The position numbers were made by a program, and so were the translations under genes. A stretch of 64,000 nt of DNA, taken from positions 1 through 64,000 of the IMG/VR virus record IMGVR_UViG_3300042542_005279; one strand, 5' to 3'. Of this stretch, positions 14,739 to 23,724 are shown one piece after another. The stretch's first letter is position 1; the number at the start of each line of letters is the position of its first letter. This stretch comes from a virus. Under the pieces are notes generated by a model. The model searched no databases and had not been told where the DNA came from. It saw nothing but the letters and a program-made list of their open reading frames with translations.

Positions 14739-15620
14739 TTAGTTTATTTCAACATTAAGTTTAACAATTTTTGAAACAAAATCATCAATTATTTTTTTAT
14801 TGTTTTCTTGCGTCTCACCTGTTACCAAGTCAAGATTTTTAAGTTTTTCAATATTTTTCATCAGTTTTTCCAAATCAATATTCTTAATAGAATTCATTGT
14901 ACTTGAAACATCTGATTTTATTTTATCAACTTTTCCAGTTTTATAATAATCAAATCTAACATTTGTAATTATCTTAATCAATTCATCTTCATCCCAACCT
15001 TTATCAACAAACCAATCAATTCCAACGGTGAGGTCTTCGGGGTTAAACAAATCCATAGTGGGGTTAAAGAAAACTTCCAAATCTTGATTTTTTTGAATCA
15101 AAATTGCCATCTTATTTGCTTTGGGATTATCATTTTTTTTATCAATGACATAAATCAAATGGTTATTTCTTGTATATTGTTTAAATGTTTGTTCATTTGT
15201 TCTTGATGCGGTACACCACCTTGTGCTAGCACCATATTTCAATGAACCCTTATAAGTTAGTGGTCTTAATGCGAGATATCTATCCGTTTCATAAATCACA
15301 TCTACATTACCCTCCCTTACAAATTCTTTATCAAACTTTATTTGCTCAGCGTTGTGAACAATAGCGGATAAAACCTGAAAATTATCATAATACTTGTCGT
15401 AGATGTCTTTGTTTTTGATATATGGTAGTAGTTTATCAAAATTCATTACAGTATTAATGAGTTCTTTGGAATATAATTTATTTGTGCCTTTGTTATTCCA
15501 ATAGTAACACATTCTATCCAAATATTTTTTGGTAGGTGTTTTGTCGGCTTCATTAAATAGGTTAAAACTACTTTCTCTGATACGAGGGTATTTTTCTCTG
15601 ATTGAATCTACTTTTGACAT
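14739..15620 (-). CDS. Hypothetical protein with GASTRWCTA motif, 293 aa
   Basis: Not recognised by name. A central motif, YGASTRWCTASRTNEQTFKQY (about residues 129-149), is followed by LIYVIDKK and KMAILIQ. I have seen this kind of [ST]xWCTA...F..Y...LYVI pattern in uncharacterised phage proteins; the spacing recalls the HCVGxY motif of PcfJ-type proteins without matching it. The C-terminal 70 residues are helical. It lies between a nuclease and a zinc-ribbon gene in the DNA-metabolism run, so a nucleic-acid role is possible. Confidence 0.75.
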   Translation of the reverse strand: MSKVDSIREKYPRIRESSFNLFNEADKTPTKKYLDRMCYYWNNKGTNKLYSKELINTVMNFDKLLPYIKNKDIYDKYYDNFQVLSAIVHNAEQIKFDKEFVREGNVDVIYETDRYLALRPLTYKGSLKYGASTRWCTASRTNEQTFKQYTRNNHLIYVIDKKNDNPKANKMAILIQKNQDLEVFFNPTMDLFNPEDLTVGIDWFVDKGWDEDELIKIITNVRFDYYKTGKVDKIKSDVSSTMNSIKNIDLEKLMKNIEKLKNLDLVTGETQENNKKIIDDFVSKIVKLNVEIN

Positions 15621-15631
15621 TTGATATTATT

Positions 15632-16393
15632 TTAGATTGTTTCCAACATAAGTTTCAATTCGGCCTGTAAATCCTTACAAGGGATTACCTTATAAGTGTC
15701 ATTAACTTCATTAATCCAAACCAAATAAAGGTTTCCAATTTTTAGTCCGGTATTTTTTTCAATGATGTGTTTATACAAGTTCAGTTGTAAAGAATATGTA
15801 TTTAATTCACAATAATCAAGGTGCGAGATTGGTTTTTTGAAATATTGACTGTAAGTGTTTTTGGTTTTAATCTCTTTGTTTGTTTTGTAGTCATAGATTT
15901 CCAACATACCTGACTTTTTATTGTAAAACAAACAATCGACCATACCAGCGATTCCATAATCCAAATCACCAACAACCAACTCCATTTTTACAGGAATTAG
16001 GTTTTCTTTAGCGTCATTATAGAATTTCTTAAATATATCAACACACTTATCAAATCTTTCTTTAATGATGTCCTGACCAAACTTTCTAACAACAGGGATG
16101 GAGTCGTAGGGGAATACTTTATTATGCCACCAGTTCTCGGCAAAATTATGAACCAATGACCCTTTTACAGTTGATACATCTCTTTTTAAATCCCAATCAC
16201 TAATAACGTCCTCAACATTCAATCCGCGTTTTGCGGCATAACTTTCCGCAATATTCTCGGTGTCAAATTTTTCTTTGAATTTACCGATGAATGTTGTCGC
16301 ACTTGTGAGTTCTCTATCACCAACATAATACTTATGTGGTTCATCATAATATTTGATATGAGAGAATTTATTTAATTCTAATATTATTTCCAT
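15632..16393 (-). CDS. PD-(D/E)XK (RecB-like) exonuclease, 253 aa
   Basis: RecB-family nuclease motifs occur in order: GSLVHNFAE (His motif, about residues 78-86), AGMVDCLFY (Asp), IYDYKTNKE (Asp-x-Lys core) and YSLQLNLYKHIIE (QxxxY motif). Such phage enzymes degrade DNA ends or process recombination intermediates, often next to gp46/47 or primase genes as here. No iron-sulfur cysteine cluster is apparent, so it is not a Cas4-like Fe-S type. It lies 11 nt from the downstream gene and 25 nt from the primase. Confidence 0.88.
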   Translation of the reverse strand: MEIILELNKFSHIKYYDEPHKYYVGDRELTSATTFIGKFKEKFDTENIAESYAAKRGLNVEDVISDWDLKRDVSTVKGSLVHNFAENWWHNKVFPYDSIPVVRKFGQDIIKERFDKCVDIFKKFYNDAKENLIPVKMELVVGDLDYGIAGMVDCLFYNKKSGMLEIYDYKTNKEIKTKNTYSQYFKKPISHLDYCELNTYSLQLNLYKHIIEKNTGLKIGNLYLVWINEVNDTYKVIPCKDLQAELKLMLETI

Positions 16394-16418
16394 AAAACTT
16401 TTTCAAAGTTAATATAAT

Positions 16419-17318
16419 TTATTTGATTTCCAAAAAATATTCATCAATTTTTCCTTGCAAATCACACACGTCTTTATCTTCAGGTAATTTTAATACCTTA
16501 ATTTTTCCAAACAATCTTCCACCATTTAATTCATGGTATAACTTAATTGCGTTTTTCCAAGCATCACCATCCAATGCGATAATAATATTTGAGTTAGCTT
16601 TTTCATATATTGTCTCAAAAAGTAATTTGGACATTGTTTTACCTAACATTGCAATTGAATTGGGTAAGAATACCGCATCGAACACACCCTCACACAAATA
16701 AATGTCTTTATTCCAATCAATTAAACTTTCATTGAATATGATTTTGTCTTTCTCGGCTTGGGGATTTTTGTATTTGGACCTTGTTGTTTTATTCCAAGAA
16801 CGAGCGATGAAATAATTTGGTTTTCCTTCCGTATCAAAAGATGGGACGATTATCCTACCAATAAAATCTCCTTTATCACAGAAACCAATTTTATATTTTT
16901 CAATAATATCAGGGGTGATGTTTCGTTCTTTTAAGTAATTCATCGCTTGTTTATAAACAGGATAAACTGGGTTTGAGTCCTTAAACTCTGTATAACCCTC
17001 GGGTAATTGGAATTTTGGTTTTTTGGGTTCTACCTTTTTTTCCTCTTTCGGTTTGAATAAGGAATAGATTTTCTTTTGTTTTTTGGTTCCAAACTCATCA
17101 ATAAGTTTTCCAAGTGCTCCGTGAGTTCCGTTTGAATCTCCGCAAGACCAACACTTAAACACATGTTTTAATACATTGATTTCCAAGTTACCCTTATTAC
17201 TTCCCTCATCACAGTAGGGGCAGTTAAAAGAGTATTGACCCTTACTTTCGTAATGTAATTTCTCCTTACCCAAAAAGGTCCTTACTATATCAACTACTAT
17301 TTCTTGTTCGTCTTGCAT
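16419..17318 (-). CDS. 61: DnaG-type DNA primase (T4 gp61-like), 299 aa
   Basis: Synthesises RNA primers for lagging-strand replication with the gp41-like helicase at 46480. An N-terminal zinc finger with four cysteines (C33, C36, C56, C59; CPYC and CWSC) is followed by a Lys/Pro linker (about 88-103), the DnaG catalytic core (YKIGFCDKGDFIGRIIVP) and a TOPRIM domain with E210 in LCEGVFDA and the Asp pair in ALDGDAW (D250, D252). The length is close to T4 gp61. I start at ATG 17318; a GTG precedes it. It is divergent from the tail genes at 17404. Confidence 0.94.
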   Translation of the reverse strand: MQDEQEIVVDIVRTFLGKEKLHYESKGQYSFNCPYCDEGSNKGNLEINVLKHVFKCWSCGDSNGTHGALGKLIDEFGTKKQKKIYSLFKPKEEKKVEPKKPKFQLPEGYTEFKDSNPVYPVYKQAMNYLKERNITPDIIEKYKIGFCDKGDFIGRIIVPSFDTEGKPNYFIARSWNKTTRSKYKNPQAEKDKIIFNESLIDWNKDIYLCEGVFDAVFLPNSIAMLGKTMSKLLFETIYEKANSNIIIALDGDAWKNAIKLYHELNGGRLFGKIKVLKLPEDKDVCDLQGKIDEYFLEIK

Positions 17319-17379
17319 CACCCTAATATAATCAAAAATTTACACCCAATCAATATTCACAAGTTTTTCATAAAGGTTA

Positions 17380-17386
17380 TATTTAT
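17380..17386 (+). promoter_or_regulatory. TATTTAT element upstream of the plus-strand tail genes
   Basis: Plus-strand TATATTTATTAT lies in the 85-bp divergent gap, 17 nt before the ATG at 17404. No clear match to the host-type promoter was seen for the divergent primase gene. Confidence 0.5.
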
Positions 17387-17403
17387 TATCATAAGTTAAA
17401 TCT

Positions 17404-17643
17404 ATGCCAGTAAATGTAGTTATCAGTGGTGTTACAGGACAATCTCCTTATAATGTTTATATCTGTGATGAAAATGTTATAAATTGTACTTGGGTAAGTC
17501 AAATCACATCGGGACAAATTCCTTATAGTTTTGAATTACCGTTCTTTTATCAAAGTGCCTCTGATTTTGCAGTCAAATTAATTGACTCCAACGGTTGTTC
17601 TGTAATAAAATTGAGTGGCACAACTTATGCCGAATGTTTATAA
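17404..17643 (+). CDS. Small tail/adhesin module protein, 79 aa
   Basis: Clearly related to the N-terminus of the minus-strand protein at 23725-24465: VVISGVTGQSPYNVYICD here against IIISSISGLTPPYQIYVCD there, each followed by a Cys, a run of Ile/Thr and a later Cys. It is a beta-rich domain with four cysteines. It is the first of two plus-strand genes (3 nt before the next) within an otherwise minus-strand fibre region. It is probably a tail-fibre or receptor-binding component; the specific role is unknown. Confidence 0.7.
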   Translation: MPVNVVISGVTGQSPYNVYICDENVINCTWVSQITSGQIPYSFELPFFYQSASDFAVKLIDSNGCSVIKLSGTTYAECL

Positions 17644-17646
17644 AAT

Positions 17647-19089
17647 ATGAGTAGTAGTCATTGTAGTAGTTCAATAACAAATTGGTCCTTAGTAAATGAT
17701 GGTTCTGGTGATTATACAGGGACCTCAGCATCAACAACATTTATATGTTTCAATTCCGCTTCAGTATTTTACACTTATTCACCGAAATTTGGTTATTTTA
17801 ATCCCAATACGGATTATATATTTGAAATATCTCCCGTGTTAAGTGGTGAAATAAGTGAAATTGCTAACACAACTGATAAGGTTTGGATTTATACAGGCGG
17901 TACTAACTTAGTTGAATTTAATTTAGAAATGTCTCCTATTTTATTTAACGGACTTGGTGCAGATTTTCCCGCTACAACTTTTAATAGACTTTTAACATCA
18001 AGTGGTGTTACGGCATTTGAAGGTTTAGGTGCGTTGGATAATACTAGATTGGTCGGTGGTTCGGGTTCAACAATTTACTTACATACTATCATAGGTTCAG
18101 GTTTTACAAGTGAATTATTATTTACATTACCTGAATCAAGAATAATAAATGACATATCATACAATTCACTTAAAAACACATTTGTTGTGGCTTGTATGAA
18201 AGCCGATAAAACTTTAAATTACATATCTGAATTCACAACCGGTGGAACATTAGTTAATGATTTTTCTTTTAATAACACGACTTATACAGAAATATTAAGC
18301 ACTGTTGAATATTCGGGTAAAACCTATTTTATGGGTTGGGATAATTCTGTTTCGACTACATATGAAGTTGAAGTTGATATTTTTAACACGGGTTTTACAA
18401 CAGGATATGACTTCGGTAATCCTTCTATTTCTGGGTTTAGTCAATCACCAGGCTCTATTACATCATTTTTTAATTATTCTGCGGCTAGTTATTGTTTATC
18501 AACAAATTATATAACAACATCACAATATGACGGGAATTACACAAGTGGTGGAACATTTAATGGACAAACTGTTTATGCGGGAAATAATGGTGGTGTAATT
18601 TATTATAATTCAGCATCAACACAGTGGTGTTTAGCATCTTACGTTGGAGGACCTTGTATTTTGTTTGGTGGTAATAGATGTTCAAGTACAACTCCTAACT
18701 TGGCAAATGAATTTTTTGCAACCGATATCTGCCCAACACCAACACCATCACCCACTAACGATTGTAGTGTATTGGATTTAGCTGCTTATTTTGATTGTGA
18801 TATTGCACCTCCAACACCTTCTGTGACACCTACTCAAACTGTTACACCATCCACAGGTTTTGTTTATCCAACACCTACTCCAACAATGACGATGAGTCCA
18901 ACTCCATCAGGTAATGTTTGTGCGAATGTTAATTTCTGTTTTGGTGTTCAAAATGTCGCCCCTTCACCATCACCAACACCTACGATGACACCAAGTAGTG
19001 CTGCGGGAAGAAACACTGACAGAAGTGGTGTTGTTATTTTTACAACAATAAATGGTGAGGTAATTTGCCCACCAGCACAAATAAGATAA
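17647..19089 (+). CDS. Tail fibre/adhesin-like protein with Thr/Pro linkers, 480 aa
   Basis: Residues 1-355 are rich in Ser, Thr, Gly and Asn with beta-strand periodicity (possibly propeller-like). Thr/Pro-rich linkers then lie at about 361-371 (CPTPTPSPTND), 387-421 and 438-451, joining short Cys-containing segments. The C-terminus, DRSGVVIFTTINGEVICPP, is compact. The linkers resemble that in the protein at 22021. There is no signal peptide, so virion assembly rather than secretion is expected. Tail-to-tail with the RuvC-like gene, only 3 bp apart and without an obvious terminator. Confidence 0.75.
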   Translation: MSSSHCSSSITNWSLVNDGSGDYTGTSASTTFICFNSASVFYTYSPKFGYFNPNTDYIFEISPVLSGEISEIANTTDKVWIYTGGTNLVEFNLEMSPILFNGLGADFPATTFNRLLTSSGVTAFEGLGALDNTRLVGGSGSTIYLHTIIGSGFTSELLFTLPESRIINDISYNSLKNTFVVACMKADKTLNYISEFTTGGTLVNDFSFNNTTYTEILSTVEYSGKTYFMGWDNSVSTTYEVEVDIFNTGFTTGYDFGNPSISGFSQSPGSITSFFNYSAASYCLSTNYITTSQYDGNYTSGGTFNGQTVYAGNNGGVIYYNSASTQWCLASYVGGPCILFGGNRCSSTTPNLANEFFATDICPTPTPSPTNDCSVLDLAAYFDCDIAPPTPSVTPTQTVTPSTGFVYPTPTPTMTMSPTPSGNVCANVNFCFGVQNVAPSPSPTPTMTPSSAAGRNTDRSGVVIFTTINGEVICPPAQIR

Positions 19090-19092
19090 AGA

Positions 19093-19698
19093 TTATTTCC
19101 AAAGATTTTCTTGTCTCATATAACCTAAACAACAGGTATATGCATCTGACATATCAAAGTTCTCTTTTTTCAGAGTTTGATTTTTGGTATATTGCCACTT
19201 AATTTGTGGTTCCCTTTTTGCCACCAAATCCCAAATAATCATTTTTTTATCAATATCTTTTGGTAAACCACCAAACAATACAAATTTTTTCTTGTCGTTT
19301 TCTTTTACTAACTCAGGAAATGCAAATTTTCTTGAATTATAAGTTGATATGTATTCAGGAACAACTCCTAATACATCATAAATTTCTTTTGAAATAAGTG
19401 TGTTGAATCTTAATAATGTTTGAATGGTATACACATTATTTGAATTAAGTAATGGTTCTTCAATGATTACTTTTGTAATACCCAAATTTTTGTATTCATT
19501 AAGTTTCTGTTTGAAAACTTCCGCTTTCAAAAATAATTCTTTGATTTTGTTTTCCTCTTTTGGTTTTGGTACGGGTGAGATGTGAGTTAACTCTAATAAC
19601 TCCTCTGTAATCATATCAAATAATGCCCATCCGATTGTTTTTGTACTTACATCTAAACCCAATACTTTTGGGTTGTTCTTAATCTGTTGTTTCGCCAT
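19093..19698 (-). CDS. RuvC-like Holliday junction resolvase, 201 aa
   Basis: A RNase H-fold nuclease expected to cleave four-way junctions before packaging. Catalytic acidic residues: D16 in GLDVSTKTIGW, E80/E81 in KVIIEEPL, and D182/D185 in FDMSDAYTC at the end of the fold. The length is slightly above bacterial RuvC (about 170 aa), with an insert at about 125-170. It takes the place of T4 endonuclease VII. The start codon region forms a short palindrome (CCATATA / TATATGG, 19697-19713 area). It is surrounded by tail genes rather than replication genes. Confidence 0.85.
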   Translation of the reverse strand: MAKQQIKNNPKVLGLDVSTKTIGWALFDMITEELLELTHISPVPKPKEENKIKELFLKAEVFKQKLNEYKNLGITKVIIEEPLLNSNNVYTIQTLLRFNTLISKEIYDVLGVVPEYISTYNSRKFAFPELVKENDKKKFVLFGGLPKDIDKKMIIWDLVAKREPQIKWQYTKNQTLKKENFDMSDAYTCCLGYMRQENLWK

Positions 19699-19743
19699 AT
19701 ACCTTATATGGTATTAAAAACAACAAATTAGTAAATAATTAAC

Positions 19744-21999
19744 TTAAAAATCAAATTTGATAAGGAATTGTTGGATACTTTGTCTAAGTACAGGTGATTG
19801 TAATTTTGATATTGCCATCAAGTTTCTATTTTCATCAAGTAATCCCACTTCAGTTATATAAGATGCGGTTCCTGCTGACCAAGTTGGGTTTGATGTGTAA
19901 GTAAATTCATTAGCAGATAGATTACATAACCATCTCATTTCATAAATCGTTGCCTGTATTTCAGTTTCTATATTACCGTAAAAGAAGTATTCATCTCCAA
20001 AGTTTAATGTTTGACCTGTTTGACCTACCGTAGTTAAATCAATGTAATTTCCTAAGTCATATGAAGACCCAGCATTGTAAAGTGCGTTTGTTATAACAAA
20101 TGTAGTTGCCGATAAATTCGACTGACTAATTGCTGAGGATGGTAGTTGAGATGTTACATCAATAATCTTCCATCCGTTGGGGTCAGGTTTTGTATCTCCA
20201 CTTACTTTCTGACATATAATTTCAAATTTAGTGTAGTCATTTAATCCCGCAACACAACCGAACTCATTTCCGAATGTTACAGAAAAGTTTTGTGATACCG
20301 CATTACAACTTGGGTTTGGCCCTTGTAGTTTTTGATAATAATTACAATGGAGTGAATTAGTAAATGCAAGATTTTTTGTAAATCTATATGTGATGTACAT
20401 ATATTGGTTACTATCGGTCAAAACTCCTGTCTCAGAACCATCAGGTGTTATAGTTGCAACTCTTGGTGCGGGTAAAGTCCAGTTTCGGTTTGATTTGTAA
20501 GACATTGCTGCAATTATTTCATCATCATCAATAATGATTGTATGTAAATCAGGAAAAACTTTACCTATTCTACTTGGATATCCATTAGATGTTGCATATG
20601 TGTCCCACAAGTGATAATATCTATGACCAGGTATATTCATGTCATTATTTAAGTTTGAAGTCAAATAATGTTCTTCAAATAGACCTAACTCGTCAAATCC
20701 TTCAGGGTCAACATAAAAAGTTTGGCCTGAGCAACATGTACCACTTGATTTATGCCATTGTAAAGTTGGCATGTGTAATCTGAAATTTCTAGCCATACCA
20801 ACTGTGTTGGTTACATTATCGGGGTCATATGGTTGTAATGCGAATTTCTCACCATAAACAAAATCAATCGTATTATTTGTATAATGAATTATTGCAATCG
20901 CTTTTTGGTCTTTACCTGACACTGTAATTTGGTCTCCTAATGAGTTGTAATAATAAACAGAACTACTATCAGTTTGACCTGTACTATTACTGTATCCAAA
21001 ATATTCTTTACTTCCTAAATAATTTATAGAACCAAAATTAGAATAATCTTGATAAACTGAACCATTAATACCTGCAGGACTCTCACTCCAAGGTATGTTC
21101 ATATTCCAAATATTTACATTAAATAAATCCACATCACATACTGATTGGAAATTTAAAACATCTTGGTTCCAATGTGGTTCAGGAGTTTCACTATCATAAA
21201 AGTTGGTCATTCCTGATGGATAAACCATAACTCTAATATCACCTGTCGTACCAATGTGAACGTAATCAACAACATCTCTATCTAATGTTACCACATTCCC
21301 TACCACATTTACAACTCTATAAGTCAATACAGGATTACAACTTTGAAATGATAACAAACAATTTCTATCCGTTGGTGGTAATGGAGGGCATGGGTCAAAT
21401 GGTGAATATGGCGATGTACAAGTTCCTGATGCTGGTGTATATGTACAATTACAAGAAGTATCTGTTTGGTAATATATTGTAACAAAATCTCCAGCAGAAA
21501 AAGTTAAAGTGGTTGCAGTATTACATGTATTTTCAGTTACAGTTATGGTATTCTGATTGAAATTAAGTGTACTTATATCAACCGTATAATTTGGCGTTTT
21601 AACATATTCAGACCCAGTTCTAACATACCAATTTGTTGGTAATGTTGAGGTATCGGCACTAAAAAATCCCCTCATTGGCGCTACGTTATATACATCAGAA
21701 ACAACTGAGTCCATAAATGGTATCCCATATGTTGAACCTTGGTTACCATCTACATAATATGGATATTTGATATTTTGTACGTTTGCTGAAGGTACGGGAG
21801 CACTATTTGCAGAATTAAAGGATGGTTCTAAAATTACAGTATTTGTTTGGTCAAAATTAGTTATTACATTGTAAGAAACCTCACTATCACCAATTTGGAA
21901 ATATTTTATATTGAAATTACCTTGAGACATTTTTTCTCGTCCCGTATCTGTAATTCTTGTGTTAATTAATCCTGAGGTATTTTTTAATATATAAGCCAT
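19744..21999 (-). CDS. Tail fibre/baseplate-attached protein, 751 aa
   Basis: The N-terminus, ITDTGREKMSQGNFNIKYFQIGDSEV (split: ITDTGREKMSQG then FNIKYFQIGDSEV), resembles the attachment domain at the start of many phage tail-fibre proteins (a '...GR..ia.g...f...avGd' pattern). The rest is a long beta-rich, Thr/Ser/Asn/Tyr-rich body with a Cys-rich patch near residue 180 (TSCNCTYTPASGTC). The C-terminus, ITEVGLLDENRNLMAISKLQ, is also typical of such fibre attachment domains. It is probably a fibre or its baseplate adaptor. A TATTTAT element lies 5 nt before the ATG. Confidence 0.8.
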   Translation of the reverse strand: MAYILKNTSGLINTRITDTGREKMSQGNFNIKYFQIGDSEVSYNVITNFDQTNTVILEPSFNSANSAPVPSANVQNIKYPYYVDGNQGSTYGIPFMDSVVSDVYNVAPMRGFFSADTSTLPTNWYVRTGSEYVKTPNYTVDISTLNFNQNTITVTENTCNTATTLTFSAGDFVTIYYQTDTSCNCTYTPASGTCTSPYSPFDPCPPLPPTDRNCLLSFQSCNPVLTYRVVNVVGNVVTLDRDVVDYVHIGTTGDIRVMVYPSGMTNFYDSETPEPHWNQDVLNFQSVCDVDLFNVNIWNMNIPWSESPAGINGSVYQDYSNFGSINYLGSKEYFGYSNSTGQTDSSSVYYYNSLGDQITVSGKDQKAIAIIHYTNNTIDFVYGEKFALQPYDPDNVTNTVGMARNFRLHMPTLQWHKSSGTCCSGQTFYVDPEGFDELGLFEEHYLTSNLNNDMNIPGHRYYHLWDTYATSNGYPSRIGKVFPDLHTIIIDDDEIIAAMSYKSNRNWTLPAPRVATITPDGSETGVLTDSNQYMYITYRFTKNLAFTNSLHCNYYQKLQGPNPSCNAVSQNFSVTFGNEFGCVAGLNDYTKFEIICQKVSGDTKPDPNGWKIIDVTSQLPSSAISQSNLSATTFVITNALYNAGSSYDLGNYIDLTTVGQTGQTLNFGDEYFFYGNIETEIQATIYEMRWLCNLSANEFTYTSNPTWSAGTASYITEVGLLDENRNLMAISKLQSPVLRQSIQQFLIKFDF

Positions 22000-22004
22000 C
22001 CTAT

Positions 22005-22011
22005 ATAAATA
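22005..22011 (-). promoter_or_regulatory. TATTTAT element upstream of the 19744-21999 gene
   Basis: Minus-strand AATATTTATATAGG lies directly before the ATG at 21999 with only 5 nt between. If it is a -10 element, the transcript would have almost no leader. Confidence 0.45.
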
Positions 22012-22020
22012 TTATAATTT

Positions 22021-23652
22021 TTATTTTGCCGCGTTTGTTGTCATAACCACAGAGTCCACACTTTGAGAGCTTACGTTACAACAAGTACATCCGTTTATTG
22101 CTTTATTTATTAACGATACAGTATCTGTTGATTTCAAAATACAAACGTTTCCAGATATAATTTTAGCAACCTGTCTTTGTACTGTTCCTGAAATAACATC
22201 AGAACCTGAAATTGTTAGTCCTTGATATATTCTTGTTGTTCCTGTATTAAACTGTGTTGGTTGACTCGGACATGTTGAGTTTACTGCGGTTGTACTATTA
22301 GAAGTTTGTACAGTTGGTGTAATTGACTGTGTGACGTTATTTTTCTTAACACTTATAACACCGTTAACGCTTCCACCGTTTTGTACAGTAGAACTATAAA
22401 TTGTATTAACTTGTATGTCGAATGATATTTGAGTACCGCTTGGAAGTGTAGTTACTTGGTTACCATTATTATCGTAAACTTTAACAGTATAATTTAATAA
22501 AGAGTTCCCTGAACCTTGTGGTACAATACTTGAATTTATCTCCAAAACATAAGTGTTCAAGGTTGTAGGTTGTGGAATTATTGCCGTTTGTGTTAATGTC
22601 ACACTATTAGAATCTTGAACCCAAATTTGATATGTACCAGGTGGTTTGTTTGAGAATAATGGATTTGTTTGAGTTTGTGCCCCACCATTTAATGAATATA
22701 ATATAGGAGGTGTTCCATTTACAGTATTAACATATATAGAACCTGTGTTTGGTTGATTTTCACAAACAGGTGTCTGAATAGTAGGACTATTCAAAGTCAT
22801 CAAAGGGTTTCCGCAAGCACCATTTGTCATAAAAGCAGTGTTTGAAGAACCGTATAGTTGAAAAGCACCTGTAGGAATTAATATGTTTGAACTATTAGTC
22901 AGAACTGATGATGTTGTACTTCCTGCAACAGGCATAACCACTCTCCATTGGTTTGGGTTTGTATTCCAAGAAAGAACATATGGACCATAAATCCAAGTTG
23001 ACCTACCATTTATTATTGTTGCTGATGGTGAGAACTGATATTGATAATAATTACGACCTGAATTTACTTGTAAACATAAAGTCGTGTTATTACTTGGAAA
23101 AGGAGTAGGTGTTGGGGTAGGAGTAGGTGATGGGGTTGGAGTTGGTAAAGCTAATGAACAAGTTGTTACCGCAGTATAATCAGGACCGCCACCGGGCCAA
23201 CTATAATCAGTTACGGTTATTTCATAGGTTTGACCTGGAACCGCATTTGATAATGTAGGGCCAATTAAACCATTTGACCACTTAATTGTGTAAGGGGGAG
23301 TTCCACCCGTTACAATCATCGTAATTGTATTAGCACTTAAATTAGGTGAACATTCAACTCCCATAGGGGCTATCGTAATAACATCACACTCGCTTGTTGC
23401 GGTAATTCTAGTACATGGATATGTTGCCGTACAATTTGTACATGACGACTGACTTGTTAATGTTGAACCTGCTTGTGGATATGTTGGTGATGCAGGTAAA
23501 AGTTGACCTATTGGAATTACGGTAGAACATCCCGAAAAATATCCGGGTATCTGAACATAATAAACATCACCCAAAGTTAAGGACGAAACCAAACCAGTTA
23601 ATGTATATGTTACGTTATTATCGCAACAGGATTTTAGATATGAATTAGCCAT
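22021..23652 (-). CDS. Tail adhesin with SprB-like domains and Thr/Pro linker, 543 aa
   Basis: The N-terminal Cys-rich domain (about residues 1-110) is followed by a SprB-like repeat (GGTPPYTIKWSNG ... PGQTYEITVTD, about 134-163). A Pro/Thr/Ser linker (about 173-188) and a beta-domain come next. A second SprB-like unit (GTPPILYSLNGG ... PPGTYQIWVQDSN, about 310-352) precedes a C-terminal beta-rich region with a Cys cluster (NGCTCCN). SprB repeats are known from the flavobacterial gliding adhesin, so this is a likely receptor-binding or surface-binding tail protein. A TATTTAT element lies 42 nt upstream. Confidence 0.75.
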   Translation of the reverse strand: MANSYLKSCCDNNVTYTLTGLVSSLTLGDVYYVQIPGYFSGCSTVIPIGQLLPASPTYPQAGSTLTSQSSCTNCTATYPCTRITATSECDVITIAPMGVECSPNLSANTITMIVTGGTPPYTIKWSNGLIGPTLSNAVPGQTYEITVTDYSWPGGGPDYTAVTTCSLALPTPTPSPTPTPTPTPFPSNNTTLCLQVNSGRNYYQYQFSPSATIINGRSTWIYGPYVLSWNTNPNQWRVVMPVAGSTTSSVLTNSSNILIPTGAFQLYGSSNTAFMTNGACGNPLMTLNSPTIQTPVCENQPNTGSIYVNTVNGTPPILYSLNGGAQTQTNPLFSNKPPGTYQIWVQDSNSVTLTQTAIIPQPTTLNTYVLEINSSIVPQGSGNSLLNYTVKVYDNNGNQVTTLPSGTQISFDIQVNTIYSSTVQNGGSVNGVISVKKNNVTQSITPTVQTSNSTTAVNSTCPSQPTQFNTGTTRIYQGLTISGSDVISGTVQRQVAKIISGNVCILKSTDTVSLINKAINGCTCCNVSSQSVDSVVMTTNAAK

Positions 23653-23694
23653 TAATTAAACTTTTACCAAAAAAATAAATTTAAGTTGTCAGTT

Positions 23695-23701
23695 ATAAAT
23701 A
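23695..23701 (-). promoter_or_regulatory. TATTTAT element within an imperfect inverted repeat
   Basis: Minus-strand AGTATTTATAAC, 42 nt before the ATG at 23652. It sits in the loop of an imperfect 9-bp inverted repeat (AAGTTGTCA / TGACAATTT, one G-U pair) that is followed on the minus strand by AAATTTATTTTTTT, so the region could also end transcription from the upstream gene. Confidence 0.4.
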
Positions 23702-23724
23702 CTAACAATGACAATTTATAGAAA

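Noticed and set aside
16395-16409. Small hairpin AACTTT / AAAGTT before the RecB-like nuclease start
   Set aside because: Only 6 bp of mostly A-T pairs, with no T run; expected by chance in this composition.
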